From Glaciecola siphonariae (lineage in GTDB: Bacteria > Pseudomonadota > Gammaproteobacteria > Enterobacterales > Alteromonadaceae), in the NCBI RefSeq assembly GCF_042652645.1, contig NZ_JBHSGU010000005.1, positions 186,001 to 250,000 of the forward strand: a stretch of DNA of 64,000 bases, written 5' to 3'. Positions 52,350 through 62,203 of the stretch are shown piece by piece. Below the pieces are notes generated by a model, which worked only from the letters and a program-made list of their open reading frames with translations, ran no database searches and was not told the DNA's origin. How positions within the stretch are numbered: the stretch's first letter is position 1; each line of letters begins with the position of its first letter. The position numbers and the translations under genes were made by a program.

Positions 52350-52580
52350 GTTGCCTCGCCAAAACAGTGTTTTGCACTTAATTATTTTTTGCGGATGTGC
52401 TCAAAAAAATAAGGGGCTAGACATACGCTAACATGCATCTTAAGCGTTTAAGTAAGCCAAGCAAAAAACCGTCAGCATCTTACGTGCCGTTTATTTTTAT
52501 CTCAGACTACACGCGTATTTGACCAAATGCCATACTATTGTATAGAAAACATCCTATTAATAAGCACAAACAGACGTTCA
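52350..52580. other. Intergenic region upstream of the GGDEF gene
   Basis: AT-rich; must hold the promoter of the minus-strand GGDEF gene. No clear -35/-10 pair, repeat or RNA structure was found. Confidence 0.4.
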
Positions 52581-52739
52581 TTATTTCGGCACTTTTTCAG
52601 TACTTTGCGATAGTGTCTTTGTTGCTGTCTTTATGACTGTCTTCATCACTTTCATCACCAATGCGGGGCGACGAATATCGGCTGGGGGGCAACCTTCAGG
52701 GAAGGCATAGCGGCTTGCCTCATGGCTAAGCCGTCGCAT
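52581..52739 (-). CDS. Possible small ORF / structured sequence downstream of maeA
   Basis: A 52-codon minus-strand ORF starting MRRLSHEASRYAFPEGCPP and ending in a Lys/Thr-rich tail (VMKTVIKTATKT), 15 bp after the maeA stop, without a good ribosome site. The same DNA is rich in complementary segments: CAATG/CATTG, CGACG/CGTCG, GGCAA/TTGCC and a CCTT-CAGGG-AAGG hairpin (52693-52705). Its GC content is higher than the flanks. It may be a small protein, a structured RNA or a dispersed repeat; I cannot decide between these. Confidence 0.3.
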   Translation of the reverse strand: MRRLSHEASRYAFPEGCPPADIRRPALVMKVMKTVIKTATKTLSQSTEKVPK

Positions 52740-52754
52740 TGTCTTTGTCTTTGT

Positions 52755-54449
52755 TTACAAACTTACTCGCTTAAACGCTCGATACTCAGCTTTCCAGTAG
52801 TTTCGCTCGATTTTGTCCAGCAGTGCTTCGTCACTAAGAGTGAGCGCGAGGTCTTGCTCCATAGCCACTTTCGCAACAGCGAAAGCAATCGCTTTGCTCA
52901 GCTCTGCAATTTTAGTTAGAGGCGGCAGCAAGTCCTGTGATTCGCCGCTCGCAAGCGGTGAGGCATCGGCTAATGCATTACTGGCAGCCATTAACATCTC
53001 GTCTGATATCAGCCGAGCTTTTGATGCAATTACCCCCAAACCGATCCCTGGGAAGATATAGCTATTGTTGCATTGGGCGATAGGATAGGTGCGCCCCTGA
53101 TACTGCACCGGCGCAAACGGAGAGCCGGTTGCAATCACAACTTTGCCGTCGGTCCACTCAATCACCTGCTCGGGCCGCGCTTCCACTTGCCTCGACGGGT
53201 TGCTCAACGGAAAAATAATCGGTATTTCACAATGCTGCTGCATCGCTCGAATTACCTGTTCGGTAAATAATCCAGGCTGACCCGATACCCCTATGAGTAA
53301 GTCGGGTTTGGCGCAATTGACCACATCGAGTAATGAGGGGTACTCACCGCTGTATTGCCATTCCCTTAGGTTTTCTAAAGGCTGCTGCAATATTTGTTGA
53401 AAGTCTCGCAAACCTTGCATGCCTTGTGTTAACAAGCCGAAGCGGTCCACCATAAATACCTGTGAACGCGCTTGTTGTTCGCTTAAGCCTTCAAACTTCA
53501 TTTGCTGAACCAGCATTTCAGCAATACCGCAGCCCGCCGAGCCCGCGCCAACAAACACAATGCGTTTTTCTGATAACTTTGCCCCGCGTGCTTTGCAGGC
53601 GGCAAGTATGGTGCCTAAGGCCACAGCGGCCGTGCCCTGTACGTCATCGTTAAAACAGCATACTTTATTGCGATAGCGTTTTAACAACGGCATCGCATTA
53701 GGTTGCGCAAAATCCTCAAATTGAATCATGGCTTCAGGCCATCGTCGCTGCACCTCATTTATAAAAATATCTAAAAATTCGTCATATTGGTCTTGAGATA
53801 TTCTTGGGTGACGCGCTCCCATATACATTGGGTCGTCTAACAACTTTTGATTATTAGTGCCCACATCGAGCATGACGGGCAAGGTATAAGCTGGACTAAT
53901 GCCGCCGCAGGCGGTGTAAAGCGATAGCTTACCAATGGGAATACCCATACCGCCAATGCCTTGGTCGCCGAGGCCAAGTATGCGTTCGCCATCAGTAACC
54001 ACAATTACCTTTACTTTACGCTTGGTAGCGTTGCGCAAAATATCTTGCATCATGTGGCGTTCTTCATACGAAATGAATAGCCCGCGAGAAGAGCGGTAAA
54101 TATCCGAGAATTGTTCACACGCCTCGCCCACCGTGGGCGTATAAATAATTGGCATCATTTCTTCGATATGCTGCTGTACCAATCGATAAAACAATGTCTC
54201 GTTATTATCTTGGATCGCGCGCAAATAAATATGTTTGTTCAATGGCTCCGAAAAACTGCTGTATTGCTTATACGCTCGGTCTACTTGTTCTTCAATTGAC
54301 TCATAGCGAGGCGGCAGTAAACCCAATAAATTAAATGACTTGCGCTCGCGCTCGGTAAACGCGCTTCCTTTGTTGAGTAGCGGTGTTTCAAGAAGCGCAG
54401 GGCCAGCATACGGAATATAAAGAAAATCGTTATTGTCTGGTGTCGACAT
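52755..54449 (-). CDS. maeA: NAD-dependent malic enzyme
   Basis: Oxidative decarboxylation of malate to pyruvate. 564 residues (E. coli MaeA 565) of the large malic-enzyme class. Motifs: MPIIYTPTVGEACEQFSDIY, VVTDGERILGLGDQGIGGMGIP, CFNDDVQGTAAVALG (metal site), FVGAGSAGCGIAEML (NAD) and IFPLSNPSRQVEA. ATG 54449 has AGGTG upstream; a GTG 12 nt before is less likely. Confidence 0.96.
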   Translation of the reverse strand: MSTPDNNDFLYIPYAGPALLETPLLNKGSAFTERERKSFNLLGLLPPRYESIEEQVDRAYKQYSSFSEPLNKHIYLRAIQDNNETLFYRLVQQHIEEMMPIIYTPTVGEACEQFSDIYRSSRGLFISYEERHMMQDILRNATKRKVKVIVVTDGERILGLGDQGIGGMGIPIGKLSLYTACGGISPAYTLPVMLDVGTNNQKLLDDPMYMGARHPRISQDQYDEFLDIFINEVQRRWPEAMIQFEDFAQPNAMPLLKRYRNKVCCFNDDVQGTAAVALGTILAACKARGAKLSEKRIVFVGAGSAGCGIAEMLVQQMKFEGLSEQQARSQVFMVDRFGLLTQGMQGLRDFQQILQQPLENLREWQYSGEYPSLLDVVNCAKPDLLIGVSGQPGLFTEQVIRAMQQHCEIPIIFPLSNPSRQVEARPEQVIEWTDGKVVIATGSPFAPVQYQGRTYPIAQCNNSYIFPGIGLGVIASKARLISDEMLMAASNALADASPLASGESQDLLPPLTKIAELSKAIAFAVAKVAMEQDLALTLSDEALLDKIERNYWKAEYRAFKRVSL

Positions 54450-54496
54450 TGTCAAATTCACCTAGTCTTAGTTGTGTGTAAGTTTTGCGCCATCTG

Positions 54497-57286
54497 CTAG
54501 AAAATATCGTCGAGGATGGTTTCATCTTCTTGCTCCACTTCATTTTCAACTGGCAGCGATAAATCAGTATCTTGTGCATAGCTTGTAGGCTCAGTGCCCT
54601 TTGCAAAATACTCAAACATTGAAGATGCATCTGTTTTGTCGGTTAGTTTACCTGTGGCGCGATCAATTCGCACGCGTACTATGCCCTCGGGGATCATTTT
54701 TGTGCGCTCTGGGGTGTCTTCAAGCACCGCTTGCATAAACCTGATCCACGCAGGTTGCGCCGCTTTTGCACCATCTTCGGTGCCAATCAGCGCATTTCCA
54801 ATCCAGTTGAAGCGTTCTGGGTTTTTATTAATTAAATTCTGGTTGCGGGTGGCGCGGCCGAGTTCACGAGCAGGATTATCGAAGCCCATCCAAGATGTTG
54901 CCACCAAATCGCCTGCAAAACCTGTAAACCATGTGTCTCTAGAATCATTTGTGGTCCCGGTTTTTCCGCCGATATCGTCTCGCTGTAGTAAGTTTCTTGC
55001 CCGCCATCCTGTTCCCATCCAATAGCTCGGAGTATTCCAGCTACCGTTAGTTCGCACAGCGGTCCGCAGCATTTCTTGGACTAAAAACGCGGTTTGCTCA
55101 CTGACCACACGAGGCGCGGAGCGTGAGGCAAGGTTGTTTTGCGCCGTCATATCTTGAGCATCACCTGCCTCGTCGGCCGCAGAGTCTGATGAAGGGTCCT
55201 GATTTAAAGACGGCTGATTACCAATACTAAACTCTTGTGCCAATTGTGCTTCGAGTTCGTCAATATCCGATAAGGCATTGCTATCGGCTGCATCACTAGG
55301 TGCTTGTTTTGCCAGTTGCTCGTTTTCTAATTGCGTACCATCGTCTGTACAAGGGTCACAGGCAAGTAAGGGCTCGGCCTGCCAAATTATCTGTGAATCT
55401 GCACTTTCTATGCGTTCAATAAAATACGGCTGCACGCCAAAACCACCGTTGGCTATTATGGCCATGGCTCTGGCTACTTCAAGAGGCGTGTGCGATCCAG
55501 AGCCTAATGACATGGTTTCATCTCGCGGCACCTCATCGCGTAAAAAACCGAAACGCGTGAGATATTCTCGCGTGTTGTCCAGCCCAACGCCGCGAAGTAA
55601 TCTAACCGACACCACGTTTTTAGATTTCCCAAGTGCTTTTCGCATGCGAATGGGGCCGTCGTAAACGGCGGGAGAATTTTGAGGACGCCACGCAATTCCT
55701 GATGATGCATCCCATTGATTAATGGGTGCGTCGTTAATGACCGATGCGAGGGTGTAGCCATTATCAAGGGCTGAGGCATAAATAAACGGTTTGATATTCG
55801 AACCGACTTGTCTTTTTGCTTGCGTGGCTCGGTTAAACTGACTGTCGTAAAAGTCATAACCACCAACAACCGCTTCGACGGCGCCGTCATATGGGTTTAT
55901 TGCGACAAATGCGCCAGAGGCGTCAGGCATCTGGCCCAACTGCCACTGTTTATCATCAAGACGCTGGCGAACATACACCACCATACCTTCATGCAGAATG
56001 TCGCTTGCTTGCTCAGGTTCATTCCCTTGCGCGCTGTCGCTAATGTACTCCCGAGCCCAATCAAGACCGTCCCAATCCAAAACGAGCCTGCCATGGTCTT
56101 TGGTTAGCACCTCTGCGCTTTTCTGAGCAACCGAAGTCACCACCGCGGGCGTTAATATGCCAATACTTTTGTAATTATTGAGTGCGGCGAGCATTTGCTC
56201 TTGGTTAAGCGGCTCAAATTGACCATACCTCTGCTGAATTTGTGCCGCCTCGTCAGGACTAAGGGGGGCTTCAAAACCAAACTCTTCAAGCATTTTTTCA
56301 GTGAGCGGCTTGTACAACACATCGAGCGGCCCTCGATATCCGTGGCGCTCATCATAGTCATGAAGGTTTTGCACTACTGCGTTTTGCGCCGCCTCTTGAT
56401 AATCTGAGTGCGCAGCTGCATAAACGTTAAAGCCGCTCGTCTCAGCAATTTCTTTACCGTATATTTCTACAAGCTCGTTATAAATGATGTCGGCAAGATA
56501 AGGAGCATCCAGCTCTATCTCTGCACCATGCTTACGCGCAGTTACCGGAGCGTTTGATGCTTCATCAAACTGTGCTTGCGTAATATAGCCCTCATCTAGC
56601 ATGCGCAACAATACAATGCGCCGGCGTTCTTTTGAACGCTCTGGCTGACTAATCGGATTGAGCGCAGAAGGTGCCTGTGGCAAACCGGCCAGCGTCGCAA
56701 CTTGCGCTAAACTCAGGTCTTTTAATTCCTTGCCATAATACACCTGAGCCGCCGCACCTACACCAAACGATCGATGACCAAGCTCGACTTTATTCAAGTA
56801 AAGTTCTAATATTTCATCCTTTGTTAATTCTTGCTCCATATGATACGCAATGAAGACTTCTTTGATTTTTCTAGAGTACTCTTTGCGTCGATTTAAGAAA
56901 AAACCTCTTGCTAATTGCATAGTTAAGGTACTTGCACCTTGTTTTTTTTCTCCAGTCACGGCAAGATTAAGGGCGGCTCTCATTACGCCAATAGGATCGA
57001 CGCCCATATGTTCGTAAAATCGGCTGTCTTCGGTTGCAATGATAGCCTGTATTAAGGTCTCGGGGACATCGTCTAAGGAAACGGGTATTCTGCGCTTAAC
57101 GCCATATTGAGAAATTAGCTTACCGTCTTGTGTGAAAATACGCATCGGGGTTTGTAGTTCAACATCTTTAAGTACCTCCACGCTCGGAAGGTCGTCTTTG
57201 AGATAGAAATACATCCCTAAAACGGACGCGACGCTCAAAAAGAACCCAAGTAAAATAAGGATTAAAATGACTTTTATATACTTCAC
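54497..57286 (-). CDS. mrcA: Penicillin-binding protein 1A
   Basis: Bifunctional murein synthase, 929 residues. N-terminal TM (4-26); glycosyltransferase domain with catalytic Glu in IIATEDSRFYEHMGVDP and QGASTLTMQLARG; OB-like insertion (about 310-430) as in PBP1A; transpeptidase with nucleophile Ser in VGSNIKPFIY (SxxK), SKN in LGKSKNVVS and GKTGTTNDSRDTW. An acidic, low-complexity insert lies at about 650-720. Divergent from pilM, a conserved arrangement. Confidence 0.97.
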   Translation of the reverse strand: MKYIKVILILILLGFFLSVASVLGMYFYLKDDLPSVEVLKDVELQTPMRIFTQDGKLISQYGVKRRIPVSLDDVPETLIQAIIATEDSRFYEHMGVDPIGVMRAALNLAVTGEKKQGASTLTMQLARGFFLNRRKEYSRKIKEVFIAYHMEQELTKDEILELYLNKVELGHRSFGVGAAAQVYYGKELKDLSLAQVATLAGLPQAPSALNPISQPERSKERRRIVLLRMLDEGYITQAQFDEASNAPVTARKHGAEIELDAPYLADIIYNELVEIYGKEIAETSGFNVYAAAHSDYQEAAQNAVVQNLHDYDERHGYRGPLDVLYKPLTEKMLEEFGFEAPLSPDEAAQIQQRYGQFEPLNQEQMLAALNNYKSIGILTPAVVTSVAQKSAEVLTKDHGRLVLDWDGLDWAREYISDSAQGNEPEQASDILHEGMVVYVRQRLDDKQWQLGQMPDASGAFVAINPYDGAVEAVVGGYDFYDSQFNRATQAKRQVGSNIKPFIYASALDNGYTLASVINDAPINQWDASSGIAWRPQNSPAVYDGPIRMRKALGKSKNVVSVRLLRGVGLDNTREYLTRFGFLRDEVPRDETMSLGSGSHTPLEVARAMAIIANGGFGVQPYFIERIESADSQIIWQAEPLLACDPCTDDGTQLENEQLAKQAPSDAADSNALSDIDELEAQLAQEFSIGNQPSLNQDPSSDSAADEAGDAQDMTAQNNLASRSAPRVVSEQTAFLVQEMLRTAVRTNGSWNTPSYWMGTGWRARNLLQRDDIGGKTGTTNDSRDTWFTGFAGDLVATSWMGFDNPARELGRATRNQNLINKNPERFNWIGNALIGTEDGAKAAQPAWIRFMQAVLEDTPERTKMIPEGIVRVRIDRATGKLTDKTDASSMFEYFAKGTEPTSYAQDTDLSLPVENEVEQEDETILDDIF

Positions 57287-57424
57287 AATAGCTTAGCTGC
57301 TCAATTAAATTAGAATTAACACTCAAATTTTATACGTATGTGCCGTTATCAACTACATACATTTTTATAAAAATCAGTATTATGCCAACGTATGATACTG
57401 CAACTAACTACAGGCCGCCATTGA

Positions 57425-58489
57425 ATGAAATCGCTTTTTCAAAAAAAAGCTAAGACAATTATCGGTTTAGACATAGGCACAAAGTTCGTTAAAGCGATCA
57501 GCCTAGATGTGTCTAGCTCACAATGCAAAGTACTTGCTTTTGCGTGTGAGCCGATTGTTGGTGCTGCTTTTGCCGAGCGTGAAATAAAAGACTTCGACGC
57601 CATTAGCAAAGCCCTAAAAAAGGTACAAATGTCTGTTCGGTCAAAGAGCAAAGAGTGCGCCATTGCAGTAGCAGGCTCTTCAGTGATCAGTAAAATGGTT
57701 TACATGGAGCCAGACCAGAGCGACTTTGAACTCGAAACCCAGATTGAATTAGAAGCCGACAGCCTTATTCCGTATCCGCTTGACGAAGTTTATTTGGATT
57801 TTCAGGAAATCGCGCCGTCTAAGTCACACATCGGGAAAGTTGAAGTATTACTCAGCGCTGCCCATCGCGACTTAATTGACAGCCGCATCACCCTGGTTCG
57901 CGAGGCGCCATTTGAACCAGTAATCGTAGACATTGAGTCTAACGTGCTAGGTGATAGCTTTATGCGATTCGGCAACAGCGGCGATAGTGACATTGGTGTA
58001 TGCATTAACTTAGGCGCATCGTTAATGCAAATATGCGTGACCGAAGGAAAACGCGTTATTTACAATAAAGAGCACAGTTTTGGTGTGAATAGCTTTATCC
58101 AAGACTTGGCAATGTTATATAACATTGATGGTCAAGAGGTAGAGTCACAACTTGCCAGCGGCACTGCGCCCGACACATGGTTTTCAGACAACCTTCCCGC
58201 GTTTATATCTTCCTTACAACAACAGATTCAACGAGCACTTCAAATGTTTGTTGCTACTACTCACAAACCCATGCCCTCGTCATTTACGCTCAGTGGCGGC
58301 GGCGCGAATCTTCCCAATATTTGCGAAGACCTCAGTAGAGACATGGCCATGAAAGTTCGCCGGTTTAATGCGTTTGAAAAAATGGAATTTGATTCACGAG
58401 TTAACAAAGAAAAGCTCTTGTCGGTGGCGCCGCAGTTGACCATTGCGACAGGCTTAGCAACGAGGAGCTTACACGCATGGCGCAAATAA
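57425..58489 (+). CDS. pilM: Type IV pilus inner-membrane platform protein PilM
   Basis: Cytoplasmic actin-like (FtsA-like) protein that binds the N-terminus of PilN. 354 residues: IGLDIGTKFVKAISLD phosphate-1 motif, VCINLGASLMQICV, and the adenosine motif LSGGGANLPNI. The pilN ATG lies inside its last codons (13-bp overlap), so pilMNOPQ is one operon. Confidence 0.96.
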   Translation: MKSLFQKKAKTIIGLDIGTKFVKAISLDVSSSQCKVLAFACEPIVGAAFAEREIKDFDAISKALKKVQMSVRSKSKECAIAVAGSSVISKMVYMEPDQSDFELETQIELEADSLIPYPLDEVYLDFQEIAPSKSHIGKVEVLLSAAHRDLIDSRITLVREAPFEPVIVDIESNVLGDSFMRFGNSGDSDIGVCINLGASLMQICVTEGKRVIYNKEHSFGVNSFIQDLAMLYNIDGQEVESQLASGTAPDTWFSDNLPAFISSLQQQIQRALQMFVATTHKPMPSSFTLSGGGANLPNICEDLSRDMAMKVRRFNAFEKMEFDSRVNKEKLLSVAPQLTIATGLATRSLHAWRK

Positions 58490-59064
58490 ACCTTCTGCCG
58501 TGGCGAGAGTCGCTTCGGCAAACTCAAAAGCAACAATATCTCATGTCGCTCGGCCTTGTGGCCGTGGCGGTTTTTGCAATATTTTGGCTTGCGGGAGAGT
58601 TTATTGAACAGCAAATCCGCAACCAAAGTGCTCGCAACGACTATTTAAGACAAGAAATCCAAGTGCTTGACGCCCAGATAGACGAAATCAAGCGGATTAA
58701 AGAAGCAAAAGAAGAGATCGTCGTGCGCATGGCGCTCATCGAACAACTGCAGGTTAGTCGAAACGTCACGCCAATTGTGTTTGAAGAACTCACAAAGCTA
58801 GTACCGGCAGGAGTATCGTTTAATAGTCTTAACCGCACCGGCAATGACCTCAAGTTAATTGGTATTAGCGAATCAAACAACCGCTTATCGGCCTTTATGC
58901 GCGGCCTTGAGGAGTCTGAGGTTTTTGTGAATCCGGTGCTTTCATCAATAGTCGCAGACGCGTCTACCTCAAACGCTATCAGTGATTTTGAATTAACGAT
59001 GTCGTTAAGCGAAAAATACGCTCCTGAAGAACGTCAGGCTGACGCTAATGCAGGAGGACGATAA
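58477..59064 (+). CDS. pilN: Type IV pilus assembly protein PilN
   Basis: A 195-residue inner-membrane protein: cytoplasmic start MAQINLLPWRE (the conserved INLLPWR motif bound by PilM), TM at about 24-43, coiled coil (44-85) and a periplasmic ferredoxin-like domain. Forms heterodimers with PilO. pilO starts 2 bp after its stop. Confidence 0.96.
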   Translation: MAQINLLPWRESLRQTQKQQYLMSLGLVAVAVFAIFWLAGEFIEQQIRNQSARNDYLRQEIQVLDAQIDEIKRIKEAKEEIVVRMALIEQLQVSRNVTPIVFEELTKLVPAGVSFNSLNRTGNDLKLIGISESNNRLSAFMRGLEESEVFVNPVLSSIVADASTSNAISDFELTMSLSEKYAPEERQADANAGGR

Positions 59065-59066
59065 TC

Positions 59067-59666
59067 ATGGCTTTCGATTTTAATAAGTTAAAAGAGGTTA
59101 ATGATTTAGACTTTGAACAGGTCGCAATATGGCCCAAAGAAGTCAAGATATTGGTCGCTTTAGTTTGCGCAATCATGGTAGGCGCAGGTTGTTACTACAT
59201 GATTATTTCAGGCAAGCTACCGCAACTTGAGGCGGTTGAAAATCAAGAGCAGGACCTTCGTAGCGAATTTGAAGCGAAATATCGTATCGCAGTGAATCTT
59301 GAAGCGTACAAAGAACAGCTAGCGCGCATTGAGAAAGACTTTTCATCGATGCTTAAATCTCTACCTACCTCTAATGAAACACCGGGTTTGTTAGATGACG
59401 TTACTTTTGTAGGCACCGATGCTGGTTTGTCGTTTAAGTTACTCAACTGGCAACGCGAAATTCCAAAAGAGTTTTATACTGAGTTACCCATACAAATCGA
59501 AGTTGTTGGCGGTTATCACGAGTTCGGTCAATTTACATCAAATGTGGCCAACTTACCGCGTATTGTAACCTTGCACGACTTTGATATTACTCGCACAAAC
59601 GGCGAACTAGCGCTGCGTATGCAGGCAAAAACTTACCGCTCAGAACAAACGGAGGGGATGCAATGA
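59067..59666 (+). CDS. pilO: Type IV pilus assembly protein PilO
   Basis: A 199-residue partner of PilN: short cytoplasmic part with LNDLDFEQVAIWPKEVK-like family N-terminus, TM at about 29-50, coiled coil, and periplasmic domain with PIQIEVVGGYHEFGQFTSNVANLPRIVTLHDF, the most conserved PilO segment. Overlaps pilP by 4 bp. Confidence 0.96.
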   Translation: MAFDFNKLKEVNDLDFEQVAIWPKEVKILVALVCAIMVGAGCYYMIISGKLPQLEAVENQEQDLRSEFEAKYRIAVNLEAYKEQLARIEKDFSSMLKSLPTSNETPGLLDDVTFVGTDAGLSFKLLNWQREIPKEFYTELPIQIEVVGGYHEFGQFTSNVANLPRIVTLHDFDITRTNGELALRMQAKTYRSEQTEGMQ

Positions 59667-60196
59667 AGCGCATTTTAGTTGGTTTGAGCAGCGCTTTAAT
59701 TTTGACAGGTTGTGGCGCAAGCATTGATGACTTAGTAACCTACACTCAACAAGTTAAAGCAAACACACAAGTAAACATTGAACCTTATCCAGCGTTTACA
59801 GAGTTCGAAAGCGTAGACTATGCTGCTCAAGGCACGCGTAGCCCATTTCAAAGGGCTACCAGTGAGCAACCCGTGGCGCAAATTGAAACAACACCCAATT
59901 GCACACAGCCAGATCGTAACCGAACTAAAGAAAAATTAGAGCGTTTTGGCCTAGATGCATTGCAAATGGCTGGTGTACTCGCTATAAACGGCAAGCGTTT
60001 TGCATTGATTAAGGCGAACGACCAAAGCTTACATAGAGTAGCAATCGGTAACTATGTTGGTCTTTTTCATGGTAGAGTTACGCAAATATCTGATAATGAA
60101 GTAAAAATACAGGAGATGCTCCCAGATGGAGCTGGATGTTGGCAGCCAAAAACTGCCACTATTAGCATGTCGTCTGCGGCAGGGGAAGAAATCTAA
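59663..60196 (+). CDS. pilP: Type IV pilus lipoprotein PilP
   Basis: A 177-residue periplasmic lipoprotein, lipobox LILTGCG (Cys18). RSPFQRA and DALQMAGVLAINGKRFALIKANDQSLHRVAIGNYVG, the HR-type beta domain that links PilNO to PilQ, are present. Its stop overlaps the pilQ ATG by one base (TAATG). Confidence 0.96.
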   Translation: MKRILVGLSSALILTGCGASIDDLVTYTQQVKANTQVNIEPYPAFTEFESVDYAAQGTRSPFQRATSEQPVAQIETTPNCTQPDRNRTKEKLERFGLDALQMAGVLAINGKRFALIKANDQSLHRVAIGNYVGLFHGRVTQISDNEVKIQEMLPDGAGCWQPKTATISMSSAAGEEI

Positions 60197-61977
60197 TGTC
60201 TGAGCAATACATTTTTAATAAGAAGTTAAACCGTCGCAAACCGATATGGCTCTGGGCATGTGCCATCATTTTAGGCCTTGCTACCTTTAGTGTATTTTCA
60301 CAAGACACACTTGGCATATTTGCTCAAGATGAAGAACCTGTGGCGTTAATCGACCCAGTAGGTGAAGCATTAGCAGCGCAAGAAGTTACGCTAAGCGATA
60401 TTGCGTTTACACGCACTGGCGACACCGCAAAAGTTACCATTACTTTTGATAACGGCGTACCCGACGTGTCAATGGTAGAAGCGCGTGGCAACATCACCTT
60501 GAGCTTTGAGGACAGTGAATTAGCCGAAGAGCAATACGTTGAAATTGACGTTAGTCAATTCGGAACCGTTGTATCGGCAATTGAAACCTTCCAGCGCGAT
60601 CTTACATCACGAGTTGAACTACGCTACGACGGTAAAGTGCGCGTGACCAAAGAACAAACCGACACCGGCTACGTATTCTCAATCGATGAAATTACCGCCG
60701 AGCAAATCGCCACAAGCGACAAGCAAGCGTATACCGGCGCACCTATCTCACTAGATTTTCAAGACGTTCCTGTTCGTCAGGTATTGCAAATCATTGCGCA
60801 AGTTAACGGGTTTAACCTAGTTACCACCGATACCGTAAATGGTAATGTCACAATCAGCTTAACAGCGGTTCCGTGGGACCAAGCGCTTGACATGATTTTG
60901 CGAATTCGCGGCCTCGATAAGCGCCTTGAAGGCAACATTTTGTTAATTGCTCCACGCGAAGAGCTTACCGCTCGCGAAACCCAAGAGCTACAGTCAAAAC
61001 AACAAGTGCAAAGCCTAGCTGAATTAAAATCTGCTAACATCGCGGTAAATTATGCAACCGCCTCTGCCCTTGCTGAAATATTAAAAACGCAAGAAGGTGG
61101 CATTTTATCTGAACGCGGCACCGTAAGCGTTGATGAACGTACGAACACCTTGCTTATTCGCGATACTCAAGAATCAATAGACGAAGCACGCTTGGTAATT
61201 GAAACTCTCGACATTCCTGTTAAACAGGTGTTGATTGAGTCTCGCATGGTTACTGTGAGAGAAAATGCCGACGAGCAGCTTGGCGTTCGTTGGGGCTTTA
61301 CCGGAACCGGCAGCGATAGCAGTGTATCGGGCTCAATAGAGGGCGCTGACGCAGCAGGCGGCGGTTTACTTCCTTCGATTACTGACCGTTTGAACGTGAA
61401 TTTACCGGTATCAAATCCGGCCGGCCGCATTGGTTTTCAGATTGCTAATTTGGTCGACGGCAACATTCTAGACCTAGAATTAAGCGCGCTTGAATCAGAA
61501 AATAAGGGTGAAATTATCGCCAGCCCGCGTATTACCGTTGCCAATCAGCAAGAGGCGTATATTGAGCAGGGTACAGAAATCCCCTTCGTTCAAGCAACGT
61601 CTTCGGGTGCTACATCGGTAGAGTTCAAAAAAGCGGTGCTTAGTTTACGAGTCACTCCACAAATTACGCCAGACAATCGCATTATTCTGAATTTGGTTGT
61701 TACCCAAGATACTCGAGGTGAAACTGTATCCACATCAACCGGTCCTGCTGTCGCTATCGACACGCAAGAAATTAGCACGCAAGTGTTGGTGGAAAACGGC
61801 GAAACCATCGTGCTCGGCGGAATATTTCAACAGACCAGCACTAACGACGTATCAAAGGTTCCTTTGTTCGGCGATTTGCCGGTTGTTGGAAATTTATTTA
61901 AAACGTCACAAAAGATTGAAGAGAAGCGCGAATTATTAATTTTTGTTACACCAAAAATTATTATTGAAGGCTACTGA
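60196..61977 (+). CDS. pilQ: Type IV pilus secretin PilQ
   Basis: Outer-membrane channel for the pilus. 593 residues: signal segment (IWLWACAIILGLATFSVFSQ), one AMIN-like domain (about 55-155), STN/N0 (ISLDFQDVPVRQVLQIIAQ), N1 domain, and secretin core with EIIASPRITVANQQEAYIEQGTEIPF and VPLFGDLPVVGNLFKTSQ. It is shorter than the 700-residue forms because only one AMIN domain is evident. A terminator follows, closing the operon. Confidence 0.96.
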   Translation: MSEQYIFNKKLNRRKPIWLWACAIILGLATFSVFSQDTLGIFAQDEEPVALIDPVGEALAAQEVTLSDIAFTRTGDTAKVTITFDNGVPDVSMVEARGNITLSFEDSELAEEQYVEIDVSQFGTVVSAIETFQRDLTSRVELRYDGKVRVTKEQTDTGYVFSIDEITAEQIATSDKQAYTGAPISLDFQDVPVRQVLQIIAQVNGFNLVTTDTVNGNVTISLTAVPWDQALDMILRIRGLDKRLEGNILLIAPREELTARETQELQSKQQVQSLAELKSANIAVNYATASALAEILKTQEGGILSERGTVSVDERTNTLLIRDTQESIDEARLVIETLDIPVKQVLIESRMVTVRENADEQLGVRWGFTGTGSDSSVSGSIEGADAAGGGLLPSITDRLNVNLPVSNPAGRIGFQIANLVDGNILDLELSALESENKGEIIASPRITVANQQEAYIEQGTEIPFVQATSSGATSVEFKKAVLSLRVTPQITPDNRIILNLVVTQDTRGETVSTSTGPAVAIDTQEISTQVLVENGETIVLGGIFQQTSTNDVSKVPLFGDLPVVGNLFKTSQKIEEKRELLIFVTPKIIIEGY

Positions 61978-61997
61978 TTTCAAAGACTTAGACTGAG

Positions 61998-62034
61998 AAT
62001 GCCGGTGATTGAGCGATTAATCACCGGCATTTTT
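61998..62034 (+). terminator. Intrinsic terminator after pilQ
   Basis: Perfect 13-bp stem AATGCCGGTGATT/AATCACCGGCATT with an 8-nt loop and a short T run. It separates pilMNOPQ from aroKB, which then needs its own promoter within 62035-62203. Confidence 0.92.
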
Positions 62035-62203
62035 GCATCTGGGCTTGCAAAGTCTGGTCAATCATTGAGATAATCCGGCATCTCGATTTTCCCCGAGGAC
62101 AAAACTCGTTCATAACAAGGCCACTTGTTATGGTCATAGTTGGCTACAAATAGCGTAATACAGGCCAACATTAACCACTTTATAAGATGTGAATTAGCAA
62201 AAT

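Noticed and set aside
55278..55664. 128-codon plus-strand ORF opposite mrcA
   Set aside because: Lies wholly within the transpeptidase coding region of PBP1A and has no ribosome site or domain pattern.
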